Assembly (NCBI GenBank): GCA_003139095.1 | Contig: PLHW01000066.1 | Coordinates: 63,285-127,284, forward strand | From: Acidobacteriaceae bacterium | GTDB lineage: Bacteria > Acidobacteriota > Terriglobia > Terriglobales > Acidobacteriaceae | Length of the DNA stretch: 64,000 bases | Direction: 5' to 3' | Shown: positions 17,133-24,823 of the stretch, in pieces | Position numbering within the stretch: the stretch's first letter is position 1 | Layout of the letters: every line of letters begins with the position of its first letter | Position numbers and translations under genes: made by a program | The notes under the pieces: generated by a model | Database searches by the model: none | Told to the model about the DNA's origin: nothing | What the model saw: only the letters and a program-made list of their open reading frames with translations

Positions 17133-17566
17133 AACTTTTCACCATCGGCTTCACAAAGAAATCCGCCGAAGTCTTCTTCACCCGCCTCTCTCAAGCCGGA
17201 GTCAAACGCCTTGTCGATATCCGCCTGAACAACGTCTCTCAACTAGCCGGCTTCGCCAAAAAAGATGACCTCCGCTATTTCTCGAAAGCCATCTGCAACA
17301 TCCCATACGAACACGTGCCCGACCTAGCCCCCACCGAGGACATGCTAGATGCCTTCAAAAAAAAGAAAGGCGACTGGGAAATCTACGAGCGTGAATTTCT
17401 CGATTTGATGCGAACGCGGCGGATTGAGGACTCAGCGAGAAGTGTGCTACTCGACGGCGATTGCCTCCTGTGCAGCGAAGTAACCCCCGAGCACTGCCAC
17501 CGTCGGCTGGTCGCCGAATATCTCCGCGACAAGTGGGGCAGCGTGCAAATTGAGCACATTGTCTAG
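17129..17566 (+). CDS. DUF488 family protein (second of two)
   Basis: This 145-residue DUF488 protein begins FTIGFTKKSAEVFFTRL and RLVDIRLNNVSQLAGFAKK and carries the same C-x7-C-H-R motif (CSEVTPEHCHRRL). It is shorter than its upstream paralogue and diverged from it: LNNVSQLAGFAK replaces the RSRPYSRQNP type of motif. The start overlaps the preceding stop as ATGA, so both DUF488 proteins are made in a fixed ratio from one message, consistent with a heteromeric complex together with the dual-OB protein. Confidence 0.87.
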   Translation: MKLFTIGFTKKSAEVFFTRLSQAGVKRLVDIRLNNVSQLAGFAKKDDLRYFSKAICNIPYEHVPDLAPTEDMLDAFKKKKGDWEIYEREFLDLMRTRRIEDSARSVLLDGDCLLCSEVTPEHCHRRLVAEYLRDKWGSVQIEHIV

Positions 17567-17646
17567 AAGAATCGACGTAATGCACGATCAGGAATGCGAT
17601 TGTCGCGTTAAGAAAGCCGTGGAGTTCGTGAAAAAAGAGCAAATGA

Positions 17647-17672
17647 AGCGGCGGGCAAGGATGCCCGCCGCT
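17647..17672. terminator. Perfect hairpin between convergent genes
   Basis: Arms AGCGGCGGGC (17647-17656) and GCCCGCCGCT (17663-17672) enclose a six-base loop. It lies between the second DUF488 gene and the aldehyde dehydrogenase gene, which converge. No clear T-run follows on either strand, so it may stall rather than terminate by itself. Confidence 0.6.
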
Positions 17673-17697
17673 GCTGTTGCTGAAGCTATTGTGTTAG

Positions 17698-19203
17698 TTA
17701 CAACCGCGTGCAAACCGCTTTCGTCTGCGTGTAGAGGTTCAGTACGTCTTTGCCCATCTCGCGGCCCCAGCCCGATTGCTTGTAGCCTCCGAAGGGAAGC
17801 GCGGCATCGAAGATGTTGTAGCAGTTGATCCACACCGTTCCCGCGCGCAGAGCTGATGCCAGGCGATGCGCTTTCGAAATGTCCTTCGTCCAAATTCCCG
17901 CCGCCAATCCATACATGCTGTTGTTGGCGCGCGGAACCAGCTCTTCGGGATCGTCGAACGGAATCGCCGCAACAACCGGTCCAAAGATTTCTTCCTGTAC
18001 CACGCGCATGTCTTCTTTGGTGTTGACCAGCACAGTCGGCTCGACAAAGTAGCCTTTCTCACCCAGCTTCTTTCCGCCGGCCATCGCGGTCGCGCCTTCC
18101 TTCATCCCGATCTCAAGGTAGTTGCAAACGCGCTGCAACTGTTCCTCGGAAACGAGCGGTCCCATGTGCGTTCCCGGTTCCATGCCCGAACCGACCTTGA
18201 TCTTCTTGGCCTTGGCAGCAACCCCTTCAACCACGCGATCGAACACAGGCCGCTCGACGTAAAGCCGCGAGCCCGCGCAGCAGCATTGTCCGTGGTTGAA
18301 GAAGATGGCGCTTGCAGCGCCGCCAATGGCCGCTTCGACGTCGGAATCCTGGAACACGACATTCGGCGATTTGCCGCCAAGTTCGAGCGAGACCTTCTTC
18401 AGGTTCCCAGTCGCAGCATGCACGATCAGCTTGCCCACTTCTGTCGATCCGGTAAACGCGATCTTGTCGACAAGGTCATGCGCAGCCAGCGCCGCGCCAG
18501 CCGTTTCTCCATAGCCCGGAACGATGTTCACGACTCCATCGGGAAATCCGGCTTCCTGGATCAGTTCGCCCAGAAGCAGCGCGGTGAGCGGCGTTTGCTC
18601 CGCCGGCTTGAGCACAACGGTGCATCCGCAGGCCAGCGCAGGAGCCAGTTTCCACGCGGCCATCAGCAGCGGGAAGTTCCACGGAATAATCTGCCCCACA
18701 ACACCCACCGGCTCGCGCAAAGTGTAAGCGTGATAGTTCGCGCCAGGCGTATAAGGCACGCTGATAGGAATCGTCGTGCCCTCAAGCTTGGTCGCCCAAC
18801 CAGCCATGTAGCGGAACATATCGACCGCAAGAGGAACATCAGCCGCACGCGCAACCGTAAGCGGCTTGCCATTATCGAGGGTCTCAAGCGTGGCGAACTC
18901 TTCGATGTGACGTTCCAGCAGGTCGGCAAGTTTCCACACCAGCTTGCCGCGATCGGAAGCGGTAAGGCGAGACCATGGTCCAGAGTCGAACGCCCGCCGC
19001 GCAGCCTTCACCGCCGCGTCGATGTCGGCGGCATCGCCTTCGGCAACCTGCGCCAGGACTTCTCCAGTCGCGGGATTATAAGTTGGGAAGGTTTTGCCGG
19101 AGATGGCGTCGACCCATTTGCCATCGATAAGCATCTTGCGCGGCTTGTCGAGAAATTCGGCGACGCGCGCGTCGAGTTGAGCGGGAGAGATCGTGGTTGC
19201 CAT
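17698..19203 (-). CDS. NAD(P)-dependent aldehyde dehydrogenase
   Basis: From the ATG at 19203 the product has 501 residues, the usual length of the ALDH superfamily. It carries IPWNFPLLMAAWKLAPALA (coenzyme fold), FTGSTEVGK, the general-base segment SLELGGKSPN and the nucleophile segment NHGQCCCAGSR, then EEIFGPVVAAIPF. It oxidises an aldehyde to the acid; overall resemblance is to the ALDH1/2 or betaine-aldehyde type. AGGAGGCT just upstream of 19203 is a good ribosome site, so the longer frame to 19293 is rejected. A rhodanese gene lies upstream on the same strand after a gap of about 118 bases. Confidence 0.95.
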   Translation of the reverse strand: MATTISPAQLDARVAEFLDKPRKMLIDGKWVDAISGKTFPTYNPATGEVLAQVAEGDAADIDAAVKAARRAFDSGPWSRLTASDRGKLVWKLADLLERHIEEFATLETLDNGKPLTVARAADVPLAVDMFRYMAGWATKLEGTTIPISVPYTPGANYHAYTLREPVGVVGQIIPWNFPLLMAAWKLAPALACGCTVVLKPAEQTPLTALLLGELIQEAGFPDGVVNIVPGYGETAGAALAAHDLVDKIAFTGSTEVGKLIVHAATGNLKKVSLELGGKSPNVVFQDSDVEAAIGGAASAIFFNHGQCCCAGSRLYVERPVFDRVVEGVAAKAKKIKVGSGMEPGTHMGPLVSEEQLQRVCNYLEIGMKEGATAMAGGKKLGEKGYFVEPTVLVNTKEDMRVVQEEIFGPVVAAIPFDDPEELVPRANNSMYGLAAGIWTKDISKAHRLASALRAGTVWINCYNIFDAALPFGGYKQSGWGREMGKDVLNLYTQTKAVCTRL

Positions 19204-19321
19204 AGAGCCTCCTTGAGGTACGAATGCTGTGAGGAAAAGTCCCGTAACGAATGAATTTAGGTGATGGTAATCGTTGCGGCTGGGGAAAGGCAAGGCGAGG
19301 AGCTGTCAGGCGGACGCGTTG

Positions 19322-19708
19322 TTAAGACCCTTTTTCCAGCGGGTACGACTTTTCGCGCCACTCGCGGATGCCGCCGTCCATCGAGATCACGTTGGTGTAT
19401 CCCATCTTCTGGAGATTGTCGGCGGCGAGAGCGGAGCGGAAGCCGCCTCCGCAGTAGAGGACGAGGGGCGTGTCGAGGGCAGGAAATTGGGCTTCGATGT
19501 CGCGCTCAATGACGCCTTTACCCAGATGAACAGCGCCGGGGATGTGATCCGCGGCGAACTCGCGGTCCTCGCGCACATCGACGAGGACGAACTTGTCTTT
19601 GTCGCCGCGATCAAGGCGGGATTTGACTTCGTCCACGGTGGTTTCACGGACGCGGACGCGGGCGTCGTCGACGATTTTCAGGAAGCGCGGCGGATGAGTG
19701 TGAGCCAT
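19322..19708 (-). CDS. Single-domain rhodanese-like protein
   Basis: The 128-residue cytosolic protein is one rhodanese domain: FVLVDVREDREFAADHIPGA, then the active-site loop YCGGGFRS with the catalytic Cys at 86, and GYTNVISMDGGIREW. It should accept or transfer sulfane sulfur, with the natural acceptor unknown. About 25 residues precede the domain without a signal peptide. It could share a transcript with the downstream aldehyde dehydrogenase, but the gap of 118 bases makes this uncertain. Confidence 0.9.
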   Translation of the reverse strand: MAHTHPPRFLKIVDDARVRVRETTVDEVKSRLDRGDKDKFVLVDVREDREFAADHIPGAVHLGKGVIERDIEAQFPALDTPLVLYCGGGFRSALAADNLQKMGYTNVISMDGGIREWREKSYPLEKGS

Positions 19709-19913
19709 AGGAGCCTCTTTCGACGGAAATAGTAGCAGATTTTAGATGCAACCTTGAGCCATCTCGTCGCCGGGCATTTCGGCCGCCTTCGCTTCTGGAT
19801 GGATCGCGGTGCGGTGCAACTCACGGTTAGGTTCGGGTCCGTGATAACTTTTTGGGGTGGGCTCTGGGAAATGTGCTCGCGCGATTTGCGTGGAACGGAG
19901 TTTGACGACACTT

Positions 19914-20372
19914 ATGACCCTGGTGATTCGGAAATCGGCCATTCATTCGTTTGGGTGCTATACGACGAAGCGCATCCGCAAGGGGACGCTGATTCTCGAG
20001 TACGTGGGGCAGCGGCTGACGAACGAAGAGGCGGACGACCTCTATGATGATTTTGAGAATACCTATTTGTTTGGTCTGGATGGCGGGAAGGCGATCATCG
20101 ATGGATTTGGCGTGGCGGCCTTCGTGAACCACTCGTGCAAGCCGAACTGCGAGACCGACCAGATCGCGGGGAAGATGTGGATTATCGCGCTGCGAGATAT
20201 TGAGCCGGGCGAAGAGTTGACGTACGACTATAACTTGTATGACGGAGAGGACGCGGCTCCGTGTCTTTGCGGGGCGAAGAGGTGCCGGGGCAGTTTGTAT
20301 TCCGCGACGCACTTGAGGAAATTGCGGAAGAAGCGGGAGAAGACGGCGGAAGTGGTGGCGCGGGCAGGATAG
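19914..20372 (+). CDS. SET-domain protein (putative lysine methyltransferase)
   Basis: From the ATG at 19914 the product is 152 residues: a compact SET domain with HSFGCYTTKRIRKGTLILEY, VNHSCKPNC (pseudoknot motif) and GEELTYDYN, then a post-SET-like cysteine cluster (CLCGAKRCRG). This is the full set of SAM- and lysine-binding motifs of eukaryote-type protein lysine methyltransferases, which occur sporadically in bacteria and may modify ribosomal or nucleoid proteins. The longer frame to 19857 adds an unconserved N-terminus. It is followed after nine bases by gatC, so it may be co-transcribed with gatCA. Confidence 0.85.
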   Translation: MTLVIRKSAIHSFGCYTTKRIRKGTLILEYVGQRLTNEEADDLYDDFENTYLFGLDGGKAIIDGFGVAAFVNHSCKPNCETDQIAGKMWIIALRDIEPGEELTYDYNLYDGEDAAPCLCGAKRCRGSLYSATHLRKLRKKREKTAEVVARAG

Positions 20373-20380
20373 CTTTGGTC

Positions 20381-20740
20381 ATGAAAGTCACGGAAAAGGA
20401 CGTTGCGTATGTGGCGGAGCTTGCCAACCTGGAGTTGACGGGGGAGGGGCGCGGGCGCTTGCTGCGGGATTTGAATTCGATCCTGGAGTATGTGGATCGG
20501 CTGAGCGAGCTGGATACGTCGGGCGTGGAGGCCATGGCGCAGGTCGCGGAGTTCCACCGCGAGGACGAGACAGCCCGGCGCAAGCCTGGGGATGGGGCGC
20601 GGGACGAGCGCTTTGGTTACGCCGCGCGCGACGACGTGAAGGAAGGATTGCGGGCGTCGTTGCCGCATGAAGAGGCGATCGCGGGCGCCCCGGAGACGGA
20701 TGGGACGTTTTTTCTGGTGCCGAAGGTGATTGAGAGATAG
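20381..20740 (+). CDS. gatC: Aspartyl/glutamyl-tRNA amidotransferase subunit C
   Basis: The 119-residue protein begins [20 protein letters not shown] and has [20 protein letters not shown] followed by the extended loop that wraps around GatA ([14 protein letters not shown]). GatC stabilises GatA in the GatCAB complex, which converts Glu-tRNA-Gln and Asp-tRNA-Asn to the amidated forms. The ATG at 20381 matches the family start; the in-frame extension to 20261 runs back into the SET gene and is not conserved. The stop is two bases before the gatA start. Confidence 0.93.
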   Translation: MKVTEKDVAYVAELANLELTGEGRGRLLRDLNSILEYVDRLSELDTSGVEAMAQVAEFHREDETARRKPGDGARDERFGYAARDDVKEGLRASLPHEEAIAGAPETDGTFFLVPKVIER

Positions 20741-20742
20741 GG

Positions 20743-22257
20743 ATGACGGCGGACCAGGTGAAAGAATTCGGTATCGATGCGGTGCGGAACGCGATCGCCG
20801 AGCGGCGGATCTCCGCCTCGGCTTTGGCCGGGGAATTTTTTGCGCGCATAGAAAAGGAAGATGCGGAGATTGGGGCGTTTTTGACCCTGTCGGAGGAGCG
20901 GGCGCGGGCGCAGGCGGCGCGGATCGACGAGATGGCGGAGGCGGGAGAGGAACTGCCGGCGCTGGCGGGAGTGCCGATTGCGATCAAAGATGTGATGGTG
21001 ACGCGCGGGGTGCGGACGACAGCCGGATCGAAGATGCTGGACAACTTTGTGCCTCCGTATGACTGCACGGCGGTGGTGCGACTGGAAGCGGCGGGCGCGG
21101 TGGTGCTGGGAAAGCTCAATTGCGACGAGTTTGCGATGGGATCGTCGACGGAGAATTCGGCTTATCGTCCGGTGCGCAATCCGCGGGATAAGAAGCGCGT
21201 GCCGGGAGGATCGTCGGGCGGATCGGCGGCTGCGGTTGCGGCTGGAATGGCGGTTGCCACTTTGGGTTCCGATACTGGTGGTTCGATTCGGCAGCCTGCT
21301 TCCTTTTGCGGCGTGGTCGGATTGAAGCCGACTTATGGGCGGGTTTCTCGCTATGGGCTGATCGCGTTCGCCTCGTCGCTGGATCATATTGGACCGCTTA
21401 CTAACACGGTGAAGGATGCGGCGCTTGTGCTGCGCACGATTGCAGGACGCGATGCGATGGATGCAACGTCGGCGGATGTTCCGGTGCCGGATTATGTGTC
21501 AGAGCTGGAGAGGCCGCTGAATGCCGTGCGGGACAAGGCATCTGGCGGATCAAGGTCGGGTAATTCGAATGCGGGTGACGCGCGCGGGAATGGGCCGCTG
21601 CGAGTTGGTATGGCGAAGGAATATTTCGGAGCGGGGCTGGATGCGGAAGTTCGCTCGGCGGTAGAGGCGGCGATTCAGAAGCTAGCATCGCTCGGGTGCG
21701 AGATTGTGCCGGTTTCGTTGCCTCATACCGAGTATGCGATTCCGGCGTATTACATTGTGGCGACGGCGGAAGCTTCGGCGAACCTGGCTCGGTATGATGG
21801 CGTGCGCTACGGATTTCGCGCCCGCGGTGCGCGGACGCTTGGGGAAATGTATCGGCAGACGCGCGACGGCGGATTTGGCATGGAAGTGAAGCGGCGCATC
21901 ATGCTTGGGACTTATGCGCTGAGCGCAGGCTATTACGATGCGTATTACTTAAAGGCGCAGAAGGTGCGGACGTTACTAACTCGCGATTTTGACGAGGCTT
22001 TCAACAAAGTGGATGTGATCGCGGCGCCGACTGCGCCGACCGCAGCGTTCAAGCTGGGAGAGAAAGTGGATGATCCCCTGGCGATGTATCTCGCGGATAT
22101 CTATACCGTAACTGCGAATCTGGCGGGAATCCCAGGAATTTCGGTGCCGTGCGGCGAGACGCGCGAAGGGTTGCCGATTGGGCTACAAATTTTTGGGCGG
22201 CACTTTGATGAGGCGACGGTGCTCCGCGTGGCCCATGCCTACGAGCAGAGCCGGTGA
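20743..22257 (+). CDS. gatA: Aspartyl/glutamyl-tRNA amidotransferase subunit A
   Basis: The 504-residue amidase-signature enzyme liberates ammonia from glutamine for GatB. The Lys of the catalytic triad is in VPIAIKDVM, and the cis-Ser/nucleophile Ser block is [16 protein letters not shown] followed by [17 protein letters not shown] short insertion, rich in Gly/Ser/Asn, lies near residues 260-280 ([19 protein letters not shown]) in front of [13 protein letters not shown]. GatB is not in the window. It converges with the FmdE-like gene through a hairpin. Confidence 0.95.
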   Translation: MTADQVKEFGIDAVRNAIAERRISASALAGEFFARIEKEDAEIGAFLTLSEERARAQAARIDEMAEAGEELPALAGVPIAIKDVMVTRGVRTTAGSKMLDNFVPPYDCTAVVRLEAAGAVVLGKLNCDEFAMGSSTENSAYRPVRNPRDKKRVPGGSSGGSAAAVAAGMAVATLGSDTGGSIRQPASFCGVVGLKPTYGRVSRYGLIAFASSLDHIGPLTNTVKDAALVLRTIAGRDAMDATSADVPVPDYVSELERPLNAVRDKASGGSRSGNSNAGDARGNGPLRVGMAKEYFGAGLDAEVRSAVEAAIQKLASLGCEIVPVSLPHTEYAIPAYYIVATAEASANLARYDGVRYGFRARGARTLGEMYRQTRDGGFGMEVKRRIMLGTYALSAGYYDAYYLKAQKVRTLLTRDFDEAFNKVDVIAAPTAPTAAFKLGEKVDDPLAMYLADIYTVTANLAGIPGISVPCGETREGLPIGLQIFGRHFDEATVLRVAHAYEQSR

Positions 22258-22264
22258 TAGCGCC

Positions 22265-22286
22265 GAGACGCGGCAAGCTGCGTCTC
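22265..22286. terminator. Hairpin between convergent gatA and fmdE-like genes
   Basis: Arms GAGACGC and GCGTCTC pair perfectly around an eight-base loop. It lies between two converging stop codons and could act on both strands; no long T-run is present. Confidence 0.55.
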
Positions 22287-22999
22287 TATAGTGGATCGTA
22301 GTATTGCTCGCCGGCACATGCCCGGCATAAGACTCGGCCTTCGCGCTCTACTTCGCGGTTGAAGTTTATGCCTTCTCCGCATTGGGCGCAGACTATGCGG
22401 TCGGCTTTATAGCCGGGGAATTCTTTCGGTAGTAACTCCACCTTTATCCATTGCGTGGTGAATAAGTCGTCGTCGGAGAGTTTGCGGTAGGCTAGCATCT
22501 GCTGCTGGTTTTTGTTTTCGATTTCGGGGTGGAGTTCGCGGGCTCGCTGCTTGGAGGATTCTTTGGCCGCGATGCGGATGGCTTTGTACCAGTGATCAGC
22601 TTTGGACCCACTCAAGCCAAAAGAAGGCTTCCGCCCCAGCGAGCCAAAACCAGGCTCGCTGGGGACCCCGGGCTTGAGTGGGGCACCCTCTGGATCTGGC
22701 GCGTCGGGGCCGGGAACTTTGGCCGCGAGGTCGACGAAGGTGGCAGCCATTTTTCCCCAGTCGCGGAATTTCAGGGCGCGCTTGCCGAGACGGCATCCCG
22801 TGACGACCGAGATGGCGTCGGTGGCGCAGCGGTCGATTTCGACGAAGGTGACGAGGCGCTTGCGGTCTTTACCGCGCGGGTCTTCGATGCCGAGTTTGGC
22901 CAGACCCAGCATAGCCAGGCGGACACCCAGGATTTGGCCGGCGCAGAGGTGGCCGTGGGCGATTTCGGCTTCGCGGATTAGGGCTTCCAGGGACAGCAT
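22286..22999 (-). CDS. FmdE-like protein with C-terminal zinc ribbon
   Basis: From the ATG at 22999 the product is 237 residues. It opens with the FmdE pattern HGHLCAGQILGVRLAMLGL and has FVEIDRCATDAISVVTGCRL and FRDWGKMAATF, as in the formylmethanofuran dehydrogenase subunit E-like family. A C-terminal zinc ribbon follows (CAQCGEGINF and CRACAG). FmdE-like proteins of non-methanogens are linked to molybdenum or tungsten enzymes, but the function here is not established. Residues about 106-131 (KPGVPSEPGFGSLGRKPSFG region) are encoded by a nested DNA palindrome and look like an in-frame insertion. Confidence 0.82.
   Translation of the reverse strand: MLSLEALIREAEIAHGHLCAGQILGVRLAMLGLAKLGIEDPRGKDRKRLVTFVEIDRCATDAISVVTGCRLGKRALKFRDWGKMAATFVDLAAKVPGPDAPDPEGAPLKPGVPSEPGFGSLGRKPSFGLSGSKADHWYKAIRIAAKESSKQRARELHPEIENKNQQQMLAYRKLSDDDLFTTQWIKVELLPKEFPGYKADRIVCAQCGEGINFNREVEREGRVLCRACAGEQYYDPL
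22607..22682. repeat. Nested palindrome inside the FmdE-like gene
   Basis: Outer arms CCCACTCAAGCC (22607-22618) and GGCTTGAGTGGG (22671-22682) match 12/12. Inner arms CCCCAGCGAGCC (22634-22645) and GGCTCGCTGGGG (22653-22664) match 12/12 around AAAACCA. The reading frame stays open through it. Confidence 0.9.
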
Positions 23000-23002
23000 G
23001 TG

Positions 23003-23085
23003 TAATTTCCAATTTGTAATTTCGTAATTCAACGGCTTGCGAATCGCCGAAGTAGATTACAAATTACCAATTACAAATTGCCTTT
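23003..23085. repeat. AATTACA/AATTTCC heptad repeat
   Basis: Two AT-rich stretches with a 7-bp period (AATTTCC AATTTGT AATTTCG and AATTACC AATTACA AATTGCC) lie in inverted orientation about 30 bases apart between cysS and the FmdE-like gene. They are strikingly AT-rich against the local GC content. Confidence 0.75.
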
Positions 23086-23086
23086 C

Positions 23087-24568
23087 CTATTTCCTTCTCC
23101 AGCGGACGCCTTCTTTTGTGTTCTCTACTATGATGCCGGCGTTGGTTAGCTCGGCGCGGAGGGTATCGCTCAGTTTGAAGTTTCTCGCTTTTCTCGCGGC
23201 TTCCATGTCGGCCAGCTTTTGATTGATTTGATCGTCGGCGAGTTGGGCGCTGCCGGCCAGTTCTTCGAGTTGCGGACTTATGTCGGCGCGGCCTTCGGCT
23301 TTGGCCCAGTCGAGGATTGCTTTCATCTTCGGCTGATCGTCGTCTTTCAACACGGCAAAGATGGCGTCGAAGCGATCAAGCGCGGCTAAGAGAGAGAGCG
23401 CATCTTCCTGATGAACCTCGCCCGCGTCGAGCGCCGTGTTCGACTTTCGCAGCATGTCGAAGATGGCGCCCTGCGCTTCCGCGGTGTTGAGGTCGTCGCT
23501 GAGGGCGGCGGTAACGCGCTCGGCGGATTCGGTGGCAAGTTGCGCGATGGCTGCGTTCGATCCGGCGGGGAATTGCGAGCTCGTGAGGCGGAAGCGGAAG
23601 TTGCGCAGCTTTTCTACGCTACTGGCAGCGGCGTTCAGGCCGTCGAAGGTGAAGTTGAGCTGGTTGCGGTAGGGGACTTGCGTGAGGAGCCAGCGGATGG
23701 ACGAGGGTTTGTGGCCTTTCAGGACGAGGTCGCGCAGGGTGTAGAAGTTGCCGAGGCTCTTGGACATCTTTTGGCCTTCGACCAGGAGGAAGCGGGCGTG
23801 GAACCAGTGGCGGGCGAACTGTTGGCCACTTAGCGACTCGGACTGGGCGATTTCGTTTTCGTGGTGGGGGAAGATTAAGTCTTCGCCGCCGGCGTGGAGG
23901 TCGAAGCTGGGGCCGAGTTCTTCCATCGACATGACGGAGCATTCGATGTGCCAGCCAGGGCGGCCGGGGCCGATGGGCGTGTCCCACGAGGCTTCGCCGG
24001 GCTTGGGGGCCTTCCAGAGGGCGAAGTCGCGGGCGCTGTCTTTTTCGTATTCGTCGACGTCGACGCGGGCGCCGTCGGTCATGCCGGCAAAATCTTTTTT
24101 GGAGAGCTTGCCGTAGTCGGGAAATTTGGCGATGCGGAAATAATAAGAGCCGTCGTCGGTGCGGTAGGCGAAACCTTTTTGCACGAGCCCGGCGATGAAC
24201 TCGGCCATCTCCTGAATGTGGTCGGTGGCCCGGACGAGCGCGGGCGGCGCGACGTTGAGCGTGGCGGAATCTTCGAGGAACGCCTGCGTGTATTTTGCAG
24301 TGTACTGCTGCACGGTTACGCCGTCGCGAGCGGCGTTGCTTAGGATTCTGTCGTCGACGTCGGTGATGTTCATGACGTAGCGGACGTCGTATCCGGATTG
24401 GAGGAGGAAGCGATAGAGGAGATCGACGGCGATGAAGGTGCGGAAATTGCCAATGTGGCCGTAGTCATAGACGGTGGGGCCGCAGGCGTACATGCGGATG
24501 CGGTTGGCGTCGATGGGATTGAGGTCTTCGATTTTGGCGGAGAGCGTGTTGTAGAGACGGATGGGCAT
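23087..24568 (-). CDS. cysS: Cysteinyl-tRNA synthetase
   Basis: The 493-residue class-I synthetase has CGPTVYDYGHIGNFRTF, which combines the zinc-ligand Cys with the HIGH-type motif, the zinc-site segments HIECSVM and FPHHENEIAQSE, and the KMSKS loop (GQKMSKSLGNF). A C-terminal anticodon-binding helical domain ends at WRRK. It charges tRNA-Cys. The ATG at 24568 (MPIRLYNT) matches the usual start; ATG 24577 three residues upstream is the alternative. Confidence 0.96.
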   Translation of the reverse strand: MPIRLYNTLSAKIEDLNPIDANRIRMYACGPTVYDYGHIGNFRTFIAVDLLYRFLLQSGYDVRYVMNITDVDDRILSNAARDGVTVQQYTAKYTQAFLEDSATLNVAPPALVRATDHIQEMAEFIAGLVQKGFAYRTDDGSYYFRIAKFPDYGKLSKKDFAGMTDGARVDVDEYEKDSARDFALWKAPKPGEASWDTPIGPGRPGWHIECSVMSMEELGPSFDLHAGGEDLIFPHHENEIAQSESLSGQQFARHWFHARFLLVEGQKMSKSLGNFYTLRDLVLKGHKPSSIRWLLTQVPYRNQLNFTFDGLNAAASSVEKLRNFRFRLTSSQFPAGSNAAIAQLATESAERVTAALSDDLNTAEAQGAIFDMLRKSNTALDAGEVHQEDALSLLAALDRFDAIFAVLKDDDQPKMKAILDWAKAEGRADISPQLEELAGSAQLADDQINQKLADMEAARKARNFKLSDTLRAELTNAGIIVENTKEGVRWRRK

Positions 24569-24651
24569 GGCTGGCATGAGTTCGCTGCGGCGAAAGTTTT
24601 ATTCTAGGGGAAGTTCGGGCGAGGATGCACGGGAATCTGCTGCGTTCGCGG

Positions 24652-24690
24652 TTAAACGCAGAGATCGCGGAGGGCGCAGAGCGGAGGCTG
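24652..24690. repeat. 9-bp-period CGCAGAG repeat
   Basis: AACGCAGAG, ATCGCGGAG and GGCGCAGAG follow one another at a 9-bp period. Copies occur at 42832-42867, inside der, and at 56252-56285. Confidence 0.75.
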
Positions 24691-24745
24691 CGAACCCTTT
24701 TTGGCGCGGAGGGTGTGGTCCACGCGGGGAGTTGAGTCGCTGCAT

Positions 24746-24770
24746 GCGCGCGGACAGGAGTGTCCGCGCC
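24746..24770. repeat. Single GCGGACAGGAGTGTCCGC element
   Basis: CGCGGACAGGAGTGTCCGCG is a self-palindrome of the family seen twice at 12660-12731. It lies between cysS and the TonB-dependent receptor gene. Confidence 0.85.
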
Positions 24771-24823
24771 ACACGAGCAACATCACAGAATCCAAAATTC
24801 AACAGCTACAACCAACCGCGCGC

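Noticed and set aside
17866-19254. 462-residue plus-strand frame opposite the aldehyde dehydrogenase gene
   Set aside because: It is the complement of a full-length ALDH with catalytic Cys and Glu; composition is Arg/His-rich and no domain is seen.
24652-24823. Small frames between cysS and the receptor gene
   Set aside because: They run through two repeat elements and give the recurring RTLLSA/RGQECP peptides.
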